From Desulfovibrio sp. (lineage in GTDB: Bacteria; Desulfobacterota; Desulfovibrionia; Desulfovibrionales; Desulfovibrionaceae): a DNA stretch of 64,000 nt. How positions within the stretch are numbered: position 1 is the stretch's first letter; each line of letters begins with the position of its first letter. The notes below the pieces were generated by a model. The model was given only the letters and a program-made list of their open reading frames with translations, did not search any database and was not told where the DNA came from. Below are positions 8,754-19,805 of this stretch, in pieces. A program made the position numbers and the translations under genes. The stretch covers positions 258,862 to 322,861 of the forward strand of contig JALHJW010000004.1 of the NCBI GenBank assembly GCA_022839785.1, in the 5' to 3' direction.

Positions 8754-11045
8754 ATGACCACGCAGACCGTTCTGCTCATCGAAACCGACCCGAAGGCCAT
8801 GCATGCCGCCGATGCTGCGGTCCGGACCGTCGACGGACTCAGGGCCGTCCACGTGCGGACCCTCCAGGACATCCCGGCCGCGCTGGCCGACGCGCCCTTC
8901 GTCGCCCTCGTCCTGGGACTTCCCGCGGACTGCGACGAGGCGGCCCGCATCCTGGCCGGATTCGCCGTCCTGCCGCCGCGAGCCCCCTTCATCCTTCTGG
9001 CCGCGCCCCAAACCCTGGACGCCCTGCCCGGGCCGGACATCGTGCCCGCGCAGGCCATTCTTCCCAAGGACGGCACCCTGCAGGCCGGGCTCAGCGAGGC
9101 GCTGCGCGCGGTCCTGGCCCGGCGGGGGGGCCTGTGCGGCCTCCTGCCCGGCAAGGGACACTGGGTCGAGGCGATCATCGCCAACCACGCCGACGGCATC
9201 CTGATCATGGACGCCGACGGCGTCCTGCTCTTCGCCAATCCCGCGGCCGAGGCCATCTTCGGCCTCCCGGCCGCGGAAATGGCCGGGCAGAACTTCGGTT
9301 TTCCCGTGACCACCGGCGAGTCCACCGAGATCGACATCTTTTCCCGGCACGGCTCGCGCATCGTGGAGATGCGCGTCGTGGCCATCGAATGGGAGGGGCG
9401 GTCCGCCTACCTAGCCTCCCTGCGCGACATCACCGAGCGCAAGCGTATGGAAACGGAGCTGGCCCGGGCCAAGGAGGACGCCGAGAGCGCCAACCGGGCC
9501 AAGAGCGACTTCCTGGCCAAGATGAGCCACGAGGTGCGCACGCCCATGACCGGTGTCATCGGCATGACCGAGCTGGCCCTGGCCACGGACCTCACCCCGC
9601 AGCAGCGCGAATACCTGGAGATGGTCCGGCAGTCGGCCAACTCCCTGCTCTCCATCCTCAACGACATCCTCGACTTCTCCAAGATCGAGGCGGGCAGGCT
9701 GGAACTGGAGGACAAGCCCTTCGACCTCTTCAGGACCCTGGACCTGTCCATCCAGATCTTCCGCAACCTCTCGCACAAGAAGGGGCTGCGCCTCGCCAGC
9801 CGGGTGGAGGGCTACGTGCCGCGCCATCTTTCGGGCGATGCGGGACGTCTGCGGCAGGTCATCAACAACCTGTTGTCCAACGCCATCAAGTTCACGGACC
9901 ACGGCGAGGTGGTGCTTTCCGTGCGTCTGGCCGCGCCCGAGAATCCGGACCCCGAGGAGATGGAGCCCGGCGCGCCCGTGACCCTGGAGTTCTGCGTGCG
10001 CGACACCGGCGTGGGAATCCCGGGCGACAAGCAGGAGCGCATCTTCGACTCCTTCTCCCAGCTCGACACCGCGCGCGAGCGGCCCGAAGCGGGCACGGGA
10101 CTCGGCCTGTCCATCTCCAAGCAACTCGTGCAGCTCATGGGCGGGGACATCGGCGTGCTCTCCCAGGAGGGGGACGGCAGCGTCTTCACCTTCACGGCGG
10201 TGCTCCGGATCGCCCAGCCCCTGGCCGATCCCCAGCCCCAGACGGACGGCCGCCCGGAGCACGCGCACAGGCGGCTGCGCATCCTGCTGGTGGAGGACAA
10301 CGCCGTGAACCAGATCTACGCCACGGAAATCCTGCAGCAGGCCGGGCACACGGTCACGCCCGTGAACAACGGCCGCACCGCCCTGGCCCTGCTGGCGCGC
10401 GAGGACTTCGACCTGGTCTTCATGGACATCCAGATGCCGGACATGGACGGCACGGAGGTCACGCAGCTGGTGCGCGAAGGCAAGAGCGGGGCGCGCAACC
10501 CCCGCGTGCCGATCATCGCCATGACCGCGCACGCCCTGCAGGGCGACCGGGAACGCTTCCTGGACGCGGGCATGGACGACTACGTGTCCAAACCCATGAA
10601 CACGGCCGAAGTGGCCGCGGCGGTGTCCCGGGCGCTCCGCAGCGCCGCCGTTGAACCGGCGGAGGACGAGGCGGTTCCCGCCCCGGCCCGGGAGACGGAC
10701 GGCGACGCGATCATGGACGAGGCCTGGTTCAACCGCATGGCCGCCACGCGCGGGGATTTCCTGCGCCGCATGTTCGGGGTTTTCGTGCGCGAGGAGCCGA
10801 AGCGTCTGGCCGAACTGGAGGACGCCGTGGCCCAGGGGGACATGCGGCGCATCAGTTTCCTGGCGCATTCCCTGAAGGGCGCGACCTCCACCCTGGGCGC
10901 CGGCCCGGCCAAGGAGCGCGCCGCGGCCCTGGACCTGGCCGCCAAAGACGGCGACCTTGAGCAGTGCCGCGCGCTGCACGGCCTGCTCAAGGTCGAAATG
11001 GACCGTCTGATCGTCTTCATGAGCGACTTCGTCGCCGCTCCGTAA
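8754..11045 (+). CDS. Hybrid sensor histidine kinase with PAS, receiver and Hpt domains
   Basis: A 763-residue soluble phosphorelay protein with no transmembrane segment. Residues 1-122 resemble a receiver domain, but the acceptor Asp position reads VLGLP, so it is probably dead. A PAS domain follows (about 135-235: NHADGILIMDADGVLLFANPAAE). Then come HisKA with His259 (KMSHEVRTPM), a HATPase with N-box NNLLSNAIKF and DTGVGIP/GTGLGLS glycine boxes, a receiver with Asp558 (FMDIQMPDMDG) and Lys in SKPMN, and an Hpt with His705 (LAHSLKGATSTLGA). The order H-D-H implies a phosphorelay to an unlinked response regulator, as no output domain is present. Its stop lies five bases from the stop of the convergent chemoreceptor. 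The signal sensed is unknown. Confidence 0.93.
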   Translation: MTTQTVLLIETDPKAMHAADAAVRTVDGLRAVHVRTLQDIPAALADAPFVALVLGLPADCDEAARILAGFAVLPPRAPFILLAAPQTLDALPGPDIVPAQAILPKDGTLQAGLSEALRAVLARRGGLCGLLPGKGHWVEAIIANHADGILIMDADGVLLFANPAAEAIFGLPAAEMAGQNFGFPVTTGESTEIDIFSRHGSRIVEMRVVAIEWEGRSAYLASLRDITERKRMETELARAKEDAESANRAKSDFLAKMSHEVRTPMTGVIGMTELALATDLTPQQREYLEMVRQSANSLLSILNDILDFSKIEAGRLELEDKPFDLFRTLDLSIQIFRNLSHKKGLRLASRVEGYVPRHLSGDAGRLRQVINNLLSNAIKFTDHGEVVLSVRLAAPENPDPEEMEPGAPVTLEFCVRDTGVGIPGDKQERIFDSFSQLDTARERPEAGTGLGLSISKQLVQLMGGDIGVLSQEGDGSVFTFTAVLRIAQPLADPQPQTDGRPEHAHRRLRILLVEDNAVNQIYATEILQQAGHTVTPVNNGRTALALLAREDFDLVFMDIQMPDMDGTEVTQLVREGKSGARNPRVPIIAMTAHALQGDRERFLDAGMDDYVSKPMNTAEVAAAVSRALRSAAVEPAEDEAVPAPARETDGDAIMDEAWFNRMAATRGDFLRRMFGVFVREEPKRLAELEDAVAQGDMRRISFLAHSLKGATSTLGAGPAKERAAALDLAAKDGDLEQCRALHGLLKVEMDRLIVFMSDFVAAP

Positions 11046-11050
11046 GACCT

Positions 11051-13294
11051 CTACTCCCGCATCTTGGCGACAAGGCCCTGCAGCCGCTCGGCCAGACCGA
11101 GCAGGCCGCGCACCGCGCGCTCGGCCTCGTGCATGCCCTGCGACGTCTCCGAGGAGATGCGGCTGATGTCCTCCACAGCGCGGTTGATCTCCTCGCTGGC
11201 CGCCGACTGCTCCTCGGACGCGGTGGCGATGGAGCGCACCTGGTCCGCGGACTGTTCCACGTACGAGACGATCTCGGCCAGCGCCCGGCCCGACTCCTGG
11301 GCCAGATCGGTGGACTTGCCCACGGCCTCGGAGGCGGAATGCACAGCCGAAAGGCTGCGCCGCGTCCCGTCCTGGATGCTCTGGATCGCGCCCACGACCT
11401 CCTTGGTGGCCTGCATGGTCTTCTCGGCCAGCTTGCGCACCTCGTCCGCCACGACCGCGAAGCCGCGTCCGGCATCGCCCGCGCGGGCCGCCTCGATGGC
11501 CGCGTTCAGGGCCAGCAGGTTGGTCTGGTCCGCGATGTCCTCGATGACCGTGATGATCCGGCCGATGCCCTCGGCCTGACCGCCCAACTCTTCCATGATC
11601 AGGGACAGCCCCCGGGCCTGCTCCTCGACCTTGCCGATGGCGGCCACGGCATCGCCGACCACGCCCCTGCCCGATTCGGCCTTGCCTCGTGCGATGTTCG
11701 AATTCTCCGCCGCGCTGCCCGCGTTGCGGGCGACCTCCAGCACGGTGGCGTTCATCTCCTCCATGGCCGTGGCCGTCTCCGCGGTGCGTTCGCTCTGGCG
11801 TTGCGCGCCCTCGGTGGCGGTGCGGGTCACGCCCTCCAGCTCACGCGCCGCGCCCACCAGCCCCTCGACCAGTTCCTCAAGCATCCCGGCCGCCTCCAGC
11901 ATGCCCGCGCGGCGGGCCTGCTCGGCTTCGCGGCGGGCCGCCTCGGCCTCCTGCATGCTGAGGCGGGCGCGCTCGGCCTCCATGTCGGCCTGACACTTCT
12001 TGGCGTCGGCCTCCGCGAGACTCGTGCGCAGCGCCCCCACCATGCGCTCCACCGAGTCCCTGAGTTCCGCCATCTCGTCCTTGAACACGCCCTGGGGACG
12101 CGCGTCCAGCTGCCCCGAGGCCACTGCTCCGGCAAAGCCGACAAGGCGGTCGAGGGGCGAATTGAGCACGCGCCGGAAGACGAGGACCATGACGAACAGC
12201 GCCGCCGCCAGAATCGCCAGGGAGATGAGCGTCGCATTGCGCATCATGCCGCCCAGGGCTGTGGTGAAGTCCTTGTGCTGTTCCGTGACCTCGGTGTCGA
12301 TGTCGTCGATGTACGCGCCCATGCCGATGACCCAGCCCCAGGGTGCGAACAGCCTGACGTAGCTGAGCTTGGGGAAGTTGCCGTCATGTCCGGGCTTTGA
12401 CCAGACATAATCGACCAATCCCTCGCCCGTCTCCTTGGCGAGCTTTGTCATCTCCCGAGCCAGCAGCTTGCCGTTGGCGTCCTTGAGTTCCGCCACGGAC
12501 TGGCCCACGAGCCGGGGAACCCCAGGATTCATGACCATGCGGACATCCATGTCCTGGATGAAGAAATAGTTGCCGTCGGCCAGACGCATCCTCGCCACCT
12601 GCGCCAGGGCGGCCGCCTTCATGTCCTCGGCGATATCCTCGACCCAGGCGCCGGTGCCGAATATCCAGCCGAGTTCGGGCATGCGGCGGACGTAGGAAAC
12701 CTTGAGCTTCTCCTCCTTTTCGCCCGGCTTGGCCCACATGTAGTCCACGGTCCCGGCCGCTTCCCTGGCTGTGACCTCGACCATGCGCACGAAGAGCCGG
12801 GTTCCCTTCTTGTCGGCGTAGGCCGAGAGATCCGAGCCGTCCATGTCGGGCCGGATGGGGTGCATGACCATGCGCGGGTGGGCGTCGTTGATCCAGACGT
12901 AGTTGTCGCCGTCGAAGCGGATGCTCCGGACCCGGGCCTTGATCTCCCGCTCGATCTCCTCGCGCGGCAGACTGTCCTTGTGCGCGTTGTAGTACGCCTC
13001 GGCCTGGCTGACCGCCGCGTCGACGATCTTTCTGAGTTCGGCCGCCTTTGCGGCCTTGAGGCTCTCGATGTCCTGGGAACGGTCGTAAAAGCTTTGCACC
13101 GTGGCGTACGCAAGCTGCACGTTGTTGCGCAACTGGTCCTGGGCCCTGGCGAGAAGATCGGCCCTGCGCACCTCCATCTGCCGGACGGAAAAGGATTGCG
13201 CATTGAATTGCAGGATGGAGAATCCCGCGGCCAGGGTGATTATCAGAGCAGCCGAGACGAGAAGCAGCAGCTTGAAGGACAGTCCGCTTCGCAT
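11051..13294 (-). CDS. Methyl-accepting chemotaxis protein with tandem Cache domains
   Basis: A 747-residue transmembrane chemoreceptor. TM1 is about 8-28. Two single-Cache (sCache_2-type) modules follow in tandem, shown by repeated motifs: GDNYVWINDAHPRMVMHP (129-146) with GWIFGTGAWVEDI (209-221), then DGNYFFIQDMDVRMVMNP (240-257) with GWVIGMGAYIDDID (320-333). TM2 is about 354-374, then HAMP and the signalling hairpin ADQTNLLALNAAIEAARAGDAGRGFAVVADEVRKLAE. No C-terminal CheR/CheB-docking pentapeptide is seen (ends AKMRE). Such Cache modules often bind small carboxylates (family knowledge). The open frame continues upstream to 13369; I chose ATG 13294 because it begins the TM1 leader and has a run of G as Shine-Dalgarno. 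Confidence 0.94.
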   Translation of the reverse strand: MRSGLSFKLLLLVSAALIITLAAGFSILQFNAQSFSVRQMEVRRADLLARAQDQLRNNVQLAYATVQSFYDRSQDIESLKAAKAAELRKIVDAAVSQAEAYYNAHKDSLPREEIEREIKARVRSIRFDGDNYVWINDAHPRMVMHPIRPDMDGSDLSAYADKKGTRLFVRMVEVTAREAAGTVDYMWAKPGEKEEKLKVSYVRRMPELGWIFGTGAWVEDIAEDMKAAALAQVARMRLADGNYFFIQDMDVRMVMNPGVPRLVGQSVAELKDANGKLLAREMTKLAKETGEGLVDYVWSKPGHDGNFPKLSYVRLFAPWGWVIGMGAYIDDIDTEVTEQHKDFTTALGGMMRNATLISLAILAAALFVMVLVFRRVLNSPLDRLVGFAGAVASGQLDARPQGVFKDEMAELRDSVERMVGALRTSLAEADAKKCQADMEAERARLSMQEAEAARREAEQARRAGMLEAAGMLEELVEGLVGAARELEGVTRTATEGAQRQSERTAETATAMEEMNATVLEVARNAGSAAENSNIARGKAESGRGVVGDAVAAIGKVEEQARGLSLIMEELGGQAEGIGRIITVIEDIADQTNLLALNAAIEAARAGDAGRGFAVVADEVRKLAEKTMQATKEVVGAIQSIQDGTRRSLSAVHSASEAVGKSTDLAQESGRALAEIVSYVEQSADQVRSIATASEEQSAASEEINRAVEDISRISSETSQGMHEAERAVRGLLGLAERLQGLVAKMRE

Positions 13295-13315
13295 AGTACC
13301 CCCCCTTATGATCAA

Positions 13316-13344
13316 ATAATGGTCATTTCCTGTTCTTCTGTAAA
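13316..13344 (-). promoter_or_regulatory. Possible sigma70-type promoter of the Cache receptor
   Basis: Read on the minus strand, TTTACA (13344-13339) and CATTAT (13321-13316) are separated by 17 bases and lie 22 bases above the start of the chemoreceptor. The region is unusually AT-rich for this sequence. It is also compatible with the -10 lying only about 22 bases from the ATG, so the leader would be short. No transcript data. Confidence 0.4.
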
Positions 13345-13437
13345 GCAAAAGCGCGGGGGATACGCTCATTGATTCGGTGAACGCTTTGTAAATCGCGGTG
13401 AACGGCGTTGAAAGGCCGTATTTTCATCCTGAGAAGA

Positions 13438-13478
13438 CACAAAAAAAGAGCCGTCCACGCCTGTGGCGTGGACGGCTC
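13438..13478 (-). terminator. Rho-independent terminator after dapB
   Basis: A perfect 14-bp stem (13448-13461 with 13465-13478) and a 3-base loop, followed on the minus strand by a run of seven T. It lies 30 bases past the dapB stop and should end the uvrB-channel-ligA-dapB transcript. It also insulates the chemoreceptor, which starts 144 bases further on in the same direction. Confidence 0.9.
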
Positions 13479-13508
13479 GAAAACGGCGCGAAAAATGGCT
13501 TACATCTC

Positions 13509-14288
13509 TTAAAAGATGTCGCTCATGGTCCAAAGCTGACCCGGCCGTGCGCCTGCCAGCCACTTGGCGGCGCGCAGCGCGCCCTGGGCGAACATCTCGC
13601 GCGTGTGCGCGCGGTGGGTGATCTCGATGCGTTCGCCCGGACCGAAGAAGTAGACCGTGTGGTCGCCCACCACGTCGCCGCCGCGCAGCGCCATGACGCC
13701 GACCTCCTCCCGGGGACGCGCGCCGATGATGCCGTGGCGGCCGAAGTTGCCCTTTTCCGCAAGCTGCCAGCCGCGCGCCTCGGCGATGCATTCGCCGAGC
13801 CTCACGGCCGTTCCGCTGGGCGAATCGGCCTTCTTGTTGTGGTGAATCTCGGATATCTCCAGATCGTAAGCCGGACCGAGGCGCTTCACCAGTTCGGGCA
13901 GGACCTTCAGCAGCACGTTGACGCCCACGCTCATGTTCGGCGCGTAGAAGAGGGGGACATTGGCCGCGGCCGCGCGCAGCACCGCGAGCTGCTCCTCCTT
14001 CATGCCCGTGGTGCCGATGACCGCCGAGGCTCCCTTTTCGGCCACGGTGCGGGCCACGCCCACGCTGGCCTCGGGGGCGGTGAAGTCCACCACCACCGCC
14101 TGCGCCACTTGGTCGAGAACCGCGGCAAGGGAGTCCGACGCCGGACACCCCCAGACCGCGAGCTTTTCCTCGCAGCCCGCGCGGTCCACCACGCCCGCCA
14201 GGGTCAGTTCGGGGTCGGCCTTGACCAGGCTGCATAAAATCTGACCCATGCGGCCCGCCGCACCGTGGATGACGATGTTCACGCTCAT
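13509..14288 (-). CDS. dapB: 4-hydroxy-tetrahydrodipicolinate reductase
   Basis: Reduces the dapA product with NAD(P)H in the diaminopimelate/lysine pathway, which feeds peptidoglycan. The 259-residue protein starts with the Rossmann motif VIHGAAGRMGQ (GxxGxxG). The substrate-binding EISEIHHNKKADSPSGTA is the DapB signature (His149/His150 and Lys152 region), and VGDHTVYF completes the C-terminal domain. The start ATG at 14288 has a GGAGGA Shine-Dalgarno. Its first four bases overlap the ligA stop (ATGA), so the two are translationally coupled. It is the last gene before a strong terminator. Confidence 0.96.
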   Translation of the reverse strand: MSVNIVIHGAAGRMGQILCSLVKADPELTLAGVVDRAGCEEKLAVWGCPASDSLAAVLDQVAQAVVVDFTAPEASVGVARTVAEKGASAVIGTTGMKEEQLAVLRAAAANVPLFYAPNMSVGVNVLLKVLPELVKRLGPAYDLEISEIHHNKKADSPSGTAVRLGECIAEARGWQLAEKGNFGRHGIIGARPREEVGVMALRGGDVVGDHTVYFFGPGERIEITHRAHTREMFAQGALRAAKWLAGARPGQLWTMSDIF

Positions 14289-16639
14289 ATTCCTCCTCCC
14301 TCCGTCCCCTCGCCGCCGAGGGGCTTGGCGAACTCCATGAATTGCTCCAGAGTCAGGGTCTGTATCCCGAGCCTGGCGGCCTTGTCGAGTTTCGATCCGG
14401 CCTTCTCGCCCACGATCAGGTAATCGAGCCCCCGGGACACGCCCGAGGCCACGGCCGCCCCGGCCTCGCGGGCTCTGCGTTCCGCCTCGCCGCGCGTGAG
14501 CCCCCCCAGGGAGCCGGTGAAGAGCACCTTCTTCCCGCTGAGCCGGGTGCGCGGCCCCGCTGGCGCGCCGCCACCCATGACCGGCCACAGGCCCAGGCCG
14601 CGGAAGCGCTCCAGCAGCCCCCGGTTCTCGCTGTTGGCGAAAAAGTCCGCCACCGAGGTCGCGATCTCGGGGCCGACCTTGGGGGTCTGCATCAGGTCGT
14701 CCGCGTCGGCGGACATCACGGCGTCCAGGGAGCCGTACCGCTCGGCCAGCAGACGCGCGATCTCCTCGCCCACATGACGAATCCCCAAGGCGGCCAGGAA
14801 ACGGTCCAGTGTCGCCCGCTCCCGGGCCTGGGCGATGCCGCTTACGAAATTCGCCGCGGACTTTTCGCCCATGCGGTCGAGCTGCAGGAGGTCGTGCTCG
14901 CGCAGGGTGAAGAGATCGGCCGGAGAGGCGAGTATGCCCTTTTCCACCAGGGTCTCGATCCATTTCTCGCCCACGCCCTCGATGTCCAGACCGGCCTTGG
15001 AGACGAAATGCACGATGCCGCGCAGCCGCGTGGCCGGGCAGGCGAGATTGATGCACCGCCAGACACGCGTGCCGGTCTTCGGGTTCTCCTCCAGTTCCAC
15101 CTCGCTGTCGCACGAGGGGCAGCGGCGCGGGAAGTCGAAGGGCGCGGCGTCAGGGAGACGTTTCTCAGGCACGGCCCGCACGATCTCGGGGATGACGTCG
15201 CCCGCGCGCTGCACCACCACGGTGTCGCCCACGCGCACGTCCTTTTGCCGGATCATGGTCTCGTTGTGCAGCGTGGCGTTGGAGACCACCACGCCGCCGA
15301 CCTCCACCGGGTCGAGTCTGGCCACCGGGGTGAGCACGCCGGTGCGGCCCACCTGGATGTCGATGCCCAGAAGTCTCGTCTCGGCCTGGTGGGCCGGGAA
15401 CTTGAGGGCCAGAGCCCAGCGCGGGGCGCGCGCCGTGAAGCCGACCACGCGCTGCAGGGCCAGGGAGTCCAGCTTGGCCACCAGGCCGTCGATCTCGAAC
15501 GGCAGGGAATCGCGCAGCGCGCCCAGACGCGCGAAGCGCTCCGCCACCTCCTCGCCGGAGGCGCACAGCCGCGTCTCGGGAGGAATCTGGAAGCCCAGGG
15601 CCGCCAGCCCAGCCATGATCGCGGACTGCGAGGTCCAGGCCGCTCCCCCTGCGCCCCACTCCGTCCGGCCCGCGCCGTAGGCCAGGAAGCGCAGCGGCCG
15701 CCGGGCCGTGACGCGCGAGTCGAGCTGGCGCACGGACCCGGCCGCGGCGTTGCGCGGATTGGCGAAGACCTTGCCCCCCTCCTCGGCCTGACGCGCGTTG
15801 AGCACCGCGAAATCCCTGCGCGGCAGGATGACCTCGCCACGCACTTCGAGCAGGTCGGGAACGGGGCCTGCCGCGCGCTCCAGGCGCAGGGGCAGGTTGC
15901 GCACGGTGCGCATGTTCTCGGTCACGTCCTCGCCGGTGACGCCGTCGCCGCGCGTGGCCCCGCGCACGAAGACGCCGTCCTCGTAGATGACCTCCACGGC
16001 CAGTCCGTCCATCTTGGGGTCGGTCCACCAGCGGGAGAGCGCGCCGGGCAGGTCGTCCCAGACCTCGGCGGGCAGCTCGGACAGCAGGCGCGGGGAAAAG
16101 GCGTCCATGAAGAGCGGCGCGGCGTTGCCCAGCACCTCGCGCGCCGCGAGCCGGGCGGCCAGGGCGAAGCGACCCTTGAAGTCCGTGCCCACGGGCGCGG
16201 CCAGCAGGTCTTCCACCGCCTTCTTCACGCTGCGGCGGCACTTCTCCCCGGTCTTCTCGTCCAGCGCGCCGCCGCGCAAGGACGCCAGCTCCTCCGCCAC
16301 CCCGCGCGCCGCCTCGTCCGCGAAAAAGCGCGGCACGCGGGCCGCGAACTCGCGCCACTCGTCCGGGGACATGGCGTTGTCCAGCGAGTACATGGGCAGG
16401 GCGTGGACGTACTGCGAGAACCCCTCAAGGGGCGCGCCGCCCACGCGGCGGGTGGGCGAGGCCGGGTCGAGAAGCTCCGGCCAGCGCGCCTCCAGGGCCT
16501 GCAGTTCGCGGAACAGGGCGTCGTACTCGGCGTCGGATATCTCCGGATCGTCGAGCACGTAATAGCGGCGGTTGTGGTAGTCGAGGACCTCGCGCAGCTC
16601 GCGCGCGCGTTCCCTCGCCTCCGCGGGCGTCCCTGCCAT
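14285..16639 (-). CDS. ligA: NAD-dependent DNA ligase with enlarged N-terminal region
   Basis: Seals nicks in DNA using NAD during replication and repair. It is 784 residues, against about 670 in E. coli. The order is domain Ia (YHNRRYYVLDDPEISDAEYD), SLDNAM at 85-90, adenylation site KMDG with Lys209, OB fold, a four-Cys zinc finger (CPSC...CINLAC), helix-hairpin-helix repeats and a C-terminal BRCT (GKKVLFTGSLGGLTRGEAERRAREAGA). The extra length is mostly between SLDN and KMDG: 124 residues here and about 34 in E. coli, so an insertion of about 90 residues (about 110-203) lies at the entrance to the adenylation domain. All catalytic motifs seem intact. It is flanked by a channel gene upstream and dapB downstream in one operon. 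Confidence 0.95.
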   Translation of the reverse strand: MAGTPAEARERARELREVLDYHNRRYYVLDDPEISDAEYDALFRELQALEARWPELLDPASPTRRVGGAPLEGFSQYVHALPMYSLDNAMSPDEWREFAARVPRFFADEAARGVAEELASLRGGALDEKTGEKCRRSVKKAVEDLLAAPVGTDFKGRFALAARLAAREVLGNAAPLFMDAFSPRLLSELPAEVWDDLPGALSRWWTDPKMDGLAVEVIYEDGVFVRGATRGDGVTGEDVTENMRTVRNLPLRLERAAGPVPDLLEVRGEVILPRRDFAVLNARQAEEGGKVFANPRNAAAGSVRQLDSRVTARRPLRFLAYGAGRTEWGAGGAAWTSQSAIMAGLAALGFQIPPETRLCASGEEVAERFARLGALRDSLPFEIDGLVAKLDSLALQRVVGFTARAPRWALALKFPAHQAETRLLGIDIQVGRTGVLTPVARLDPVEVGGVVVSNATLHNETMIRQKDVRVGDTVVVQRAGDVIPEIVRAVPEKRLPDAAPFDFPRRCPSCDSEVELEENPKTGTRVWRCINLACPATRLRGIVHFVSKAGLDIEGVGEKWIETLVEKGILASPADLFTLREHDLLQLDRMGEKSAANFVSGIAQARERATLDRFLAALGIRHVGEEIARLLAERYGSLDAVMSADADDLMQTPKVGPEIATSVADFFANSENRGLLERFRGLGLWPVMGGGAPAGPRTRLSGKKVLFTGSLGGLTRGEAERRAREAGAAVASGVSRGLDYLIVGEKAGSKLDKAARLGIQTLTLEQFMEFAKPLGGEGTEGGGI

Positions 16640-16645
16640 GTCGGT

Positions 16646-17695
16646 CTACGCCGTCCCGTTGCCCATGCAGACCTCGCGCAGGCGCTTCATGCCGTCGGGC
16701 CTGCCCACGGTGACCAGGGTGTCGCCCACGTTGATCACCGCGTCCGGTCCGGGATTGAAGAGCATCTCGCCGTCAAGCTTCTTGATGCCGATGATGATCA
16801 GGTTGAAGCGGGGGCGGATGTTGGACTGCATGAGATTCTTGCCCGCCAGCTCGGACAGCTCGGAGACCGTGTGCTCCTCCATCTGCAGCTCCATGTTGCC
16901 GCGCATGGCCATCTCCATGAGGTTGGTCACGGAGGGGCGCAGTACGGACTGGGCCATGCGGATGCCGCCGATGACGTGGGGCATGACCACGCGGTCGGCC
17001 CCCGCGCGCTCAAGGCGGGCGATGTTGGAGGTGGTGTCCGCGCGGGCCACGATGACGAGGTCCGGGTTGAGCTGCCGCGCCGTGAGGGTCACATAGACGT
17101 TGGCCGCCTCCTGCGTCAGGGCGGTGATGAGGGAGCGGGCGCGCTTGATGCCCGCGGCCTCCAGCACCTCGTCCGAGGTGGCGTCGCCAGAGATGTGCAG
17201 GATGCCCAATTCCTGCAGCTTGGCCAGAATCTCCGGTTCCTTCTCGATGACCACCAGGGGGTGTCCCTCACGGATGATCTGGTCGGCCACCACGTTGCCG
17301 ATGCGGCCATAGCCGCAGACGATGAAGTGCCCGCTCAGGGAATCGATCATGCGCTTGATCCTCCGCTTGCCCAGGTAGTGGTGCAGCTGCCCTTCGGCCA
17401 CAAGCTGGGTGAAGTTGCCCGCGATGTAGAGAAACGAACTCACGCCGCCCAGGATGAGGAAGGCCGTGCCGAGACGGCCCACGGGCGAGAGGGGGTTGAC
17501 CTCGGTGTAGCCCACGGTGGCCAGGGTGATGACCACCATGTAGAAGCTGTCGAGCCAGTTCCAGCCCTCGTGCAGCATGTAGAAGCTGATGCCGCCCCAG
17601 AAGACGATGATGAGAAAGACGAAGCCGACGAACAGCTGCCAGAGCGGGCCGTACTTGGTCTTCAGCCTGAGGATCGCCGCGCGCGTCATGAGCAT
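16646..17695 (-). CDS. Two-helix potassium channel with cytoplasmic RCK (TrkA-N/TrkA-C) domain
   Basis: A 349-residue K+ channel or channel-like protein. TM1 is about 20-40, the pore helix and filter TLATVGYTE sit at 58-65, and TM2 is about 74-95. The filter ends TE where GYGD is common. The C-terminal RCK part has the Rossmann motif GYGRIG (128-133), an acidic VVIEKEPE at the end of the second strand, and a TrkA-C subdomain (LNIRP... to VGDTLVTVGRP). Nucleotide or Ca2+/nucleotide gating is expected from the family. The gene starts three bases after uvrB and ends six before ligA, so it is embedded in a DNA-repair operon. An internal ATG two codons in is also possible. Confidence 0.9.
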   Translation of the reverse strand: MLMTRAAILRLKTKYGPLWQLFVGFVFLIIVFWGGISFYMLHEGWNWLDSFYMVVITLATVGYTEVNPLSPVGRLGTAFLILGGVSSFLYIAGNFTQLVAEGQLHHYLGKRRIKRMIDSLSGHFIVCGYGRIGNVVADQIIREGHPLVVIEKEPEILAKLQELGILHISGDATSDEVLEAAGIKRARSLITALTQEAANVYVTLTARQLNPDLVIVARADTTSNIARLERAGADRVVMPHVIGGIRMAQSVLRPSVTNLMEMAMRGNMELQMEEHTVSELSELAGKNLMQSNIRPRFNLIIIGIKKLDGEMLFNPGPDAVINVGDTLVTVGRPDGMKRLREVCMGNGTA

Positions 17696-17698
17696 GGT

Positions 17699-19708
<2,010 letters not shown>

Positions 19709-19805
19709 CAATGTATGCAGGTTCGCTTACGGCGATTCACCGAAAAACGGCTGTCGAAGGTTTCACGCGGGTATCCTCCCGCGCACGGCGTCAACGAGGT
19801 GTAGC

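Noticed and set aside
19709..19805. SOS (LexA) box before uvrB
   Set aside because: A GGTT-like start is present, but the second half-site does not match any delta-proteobacterial LexA motif that I can recall with confidence.
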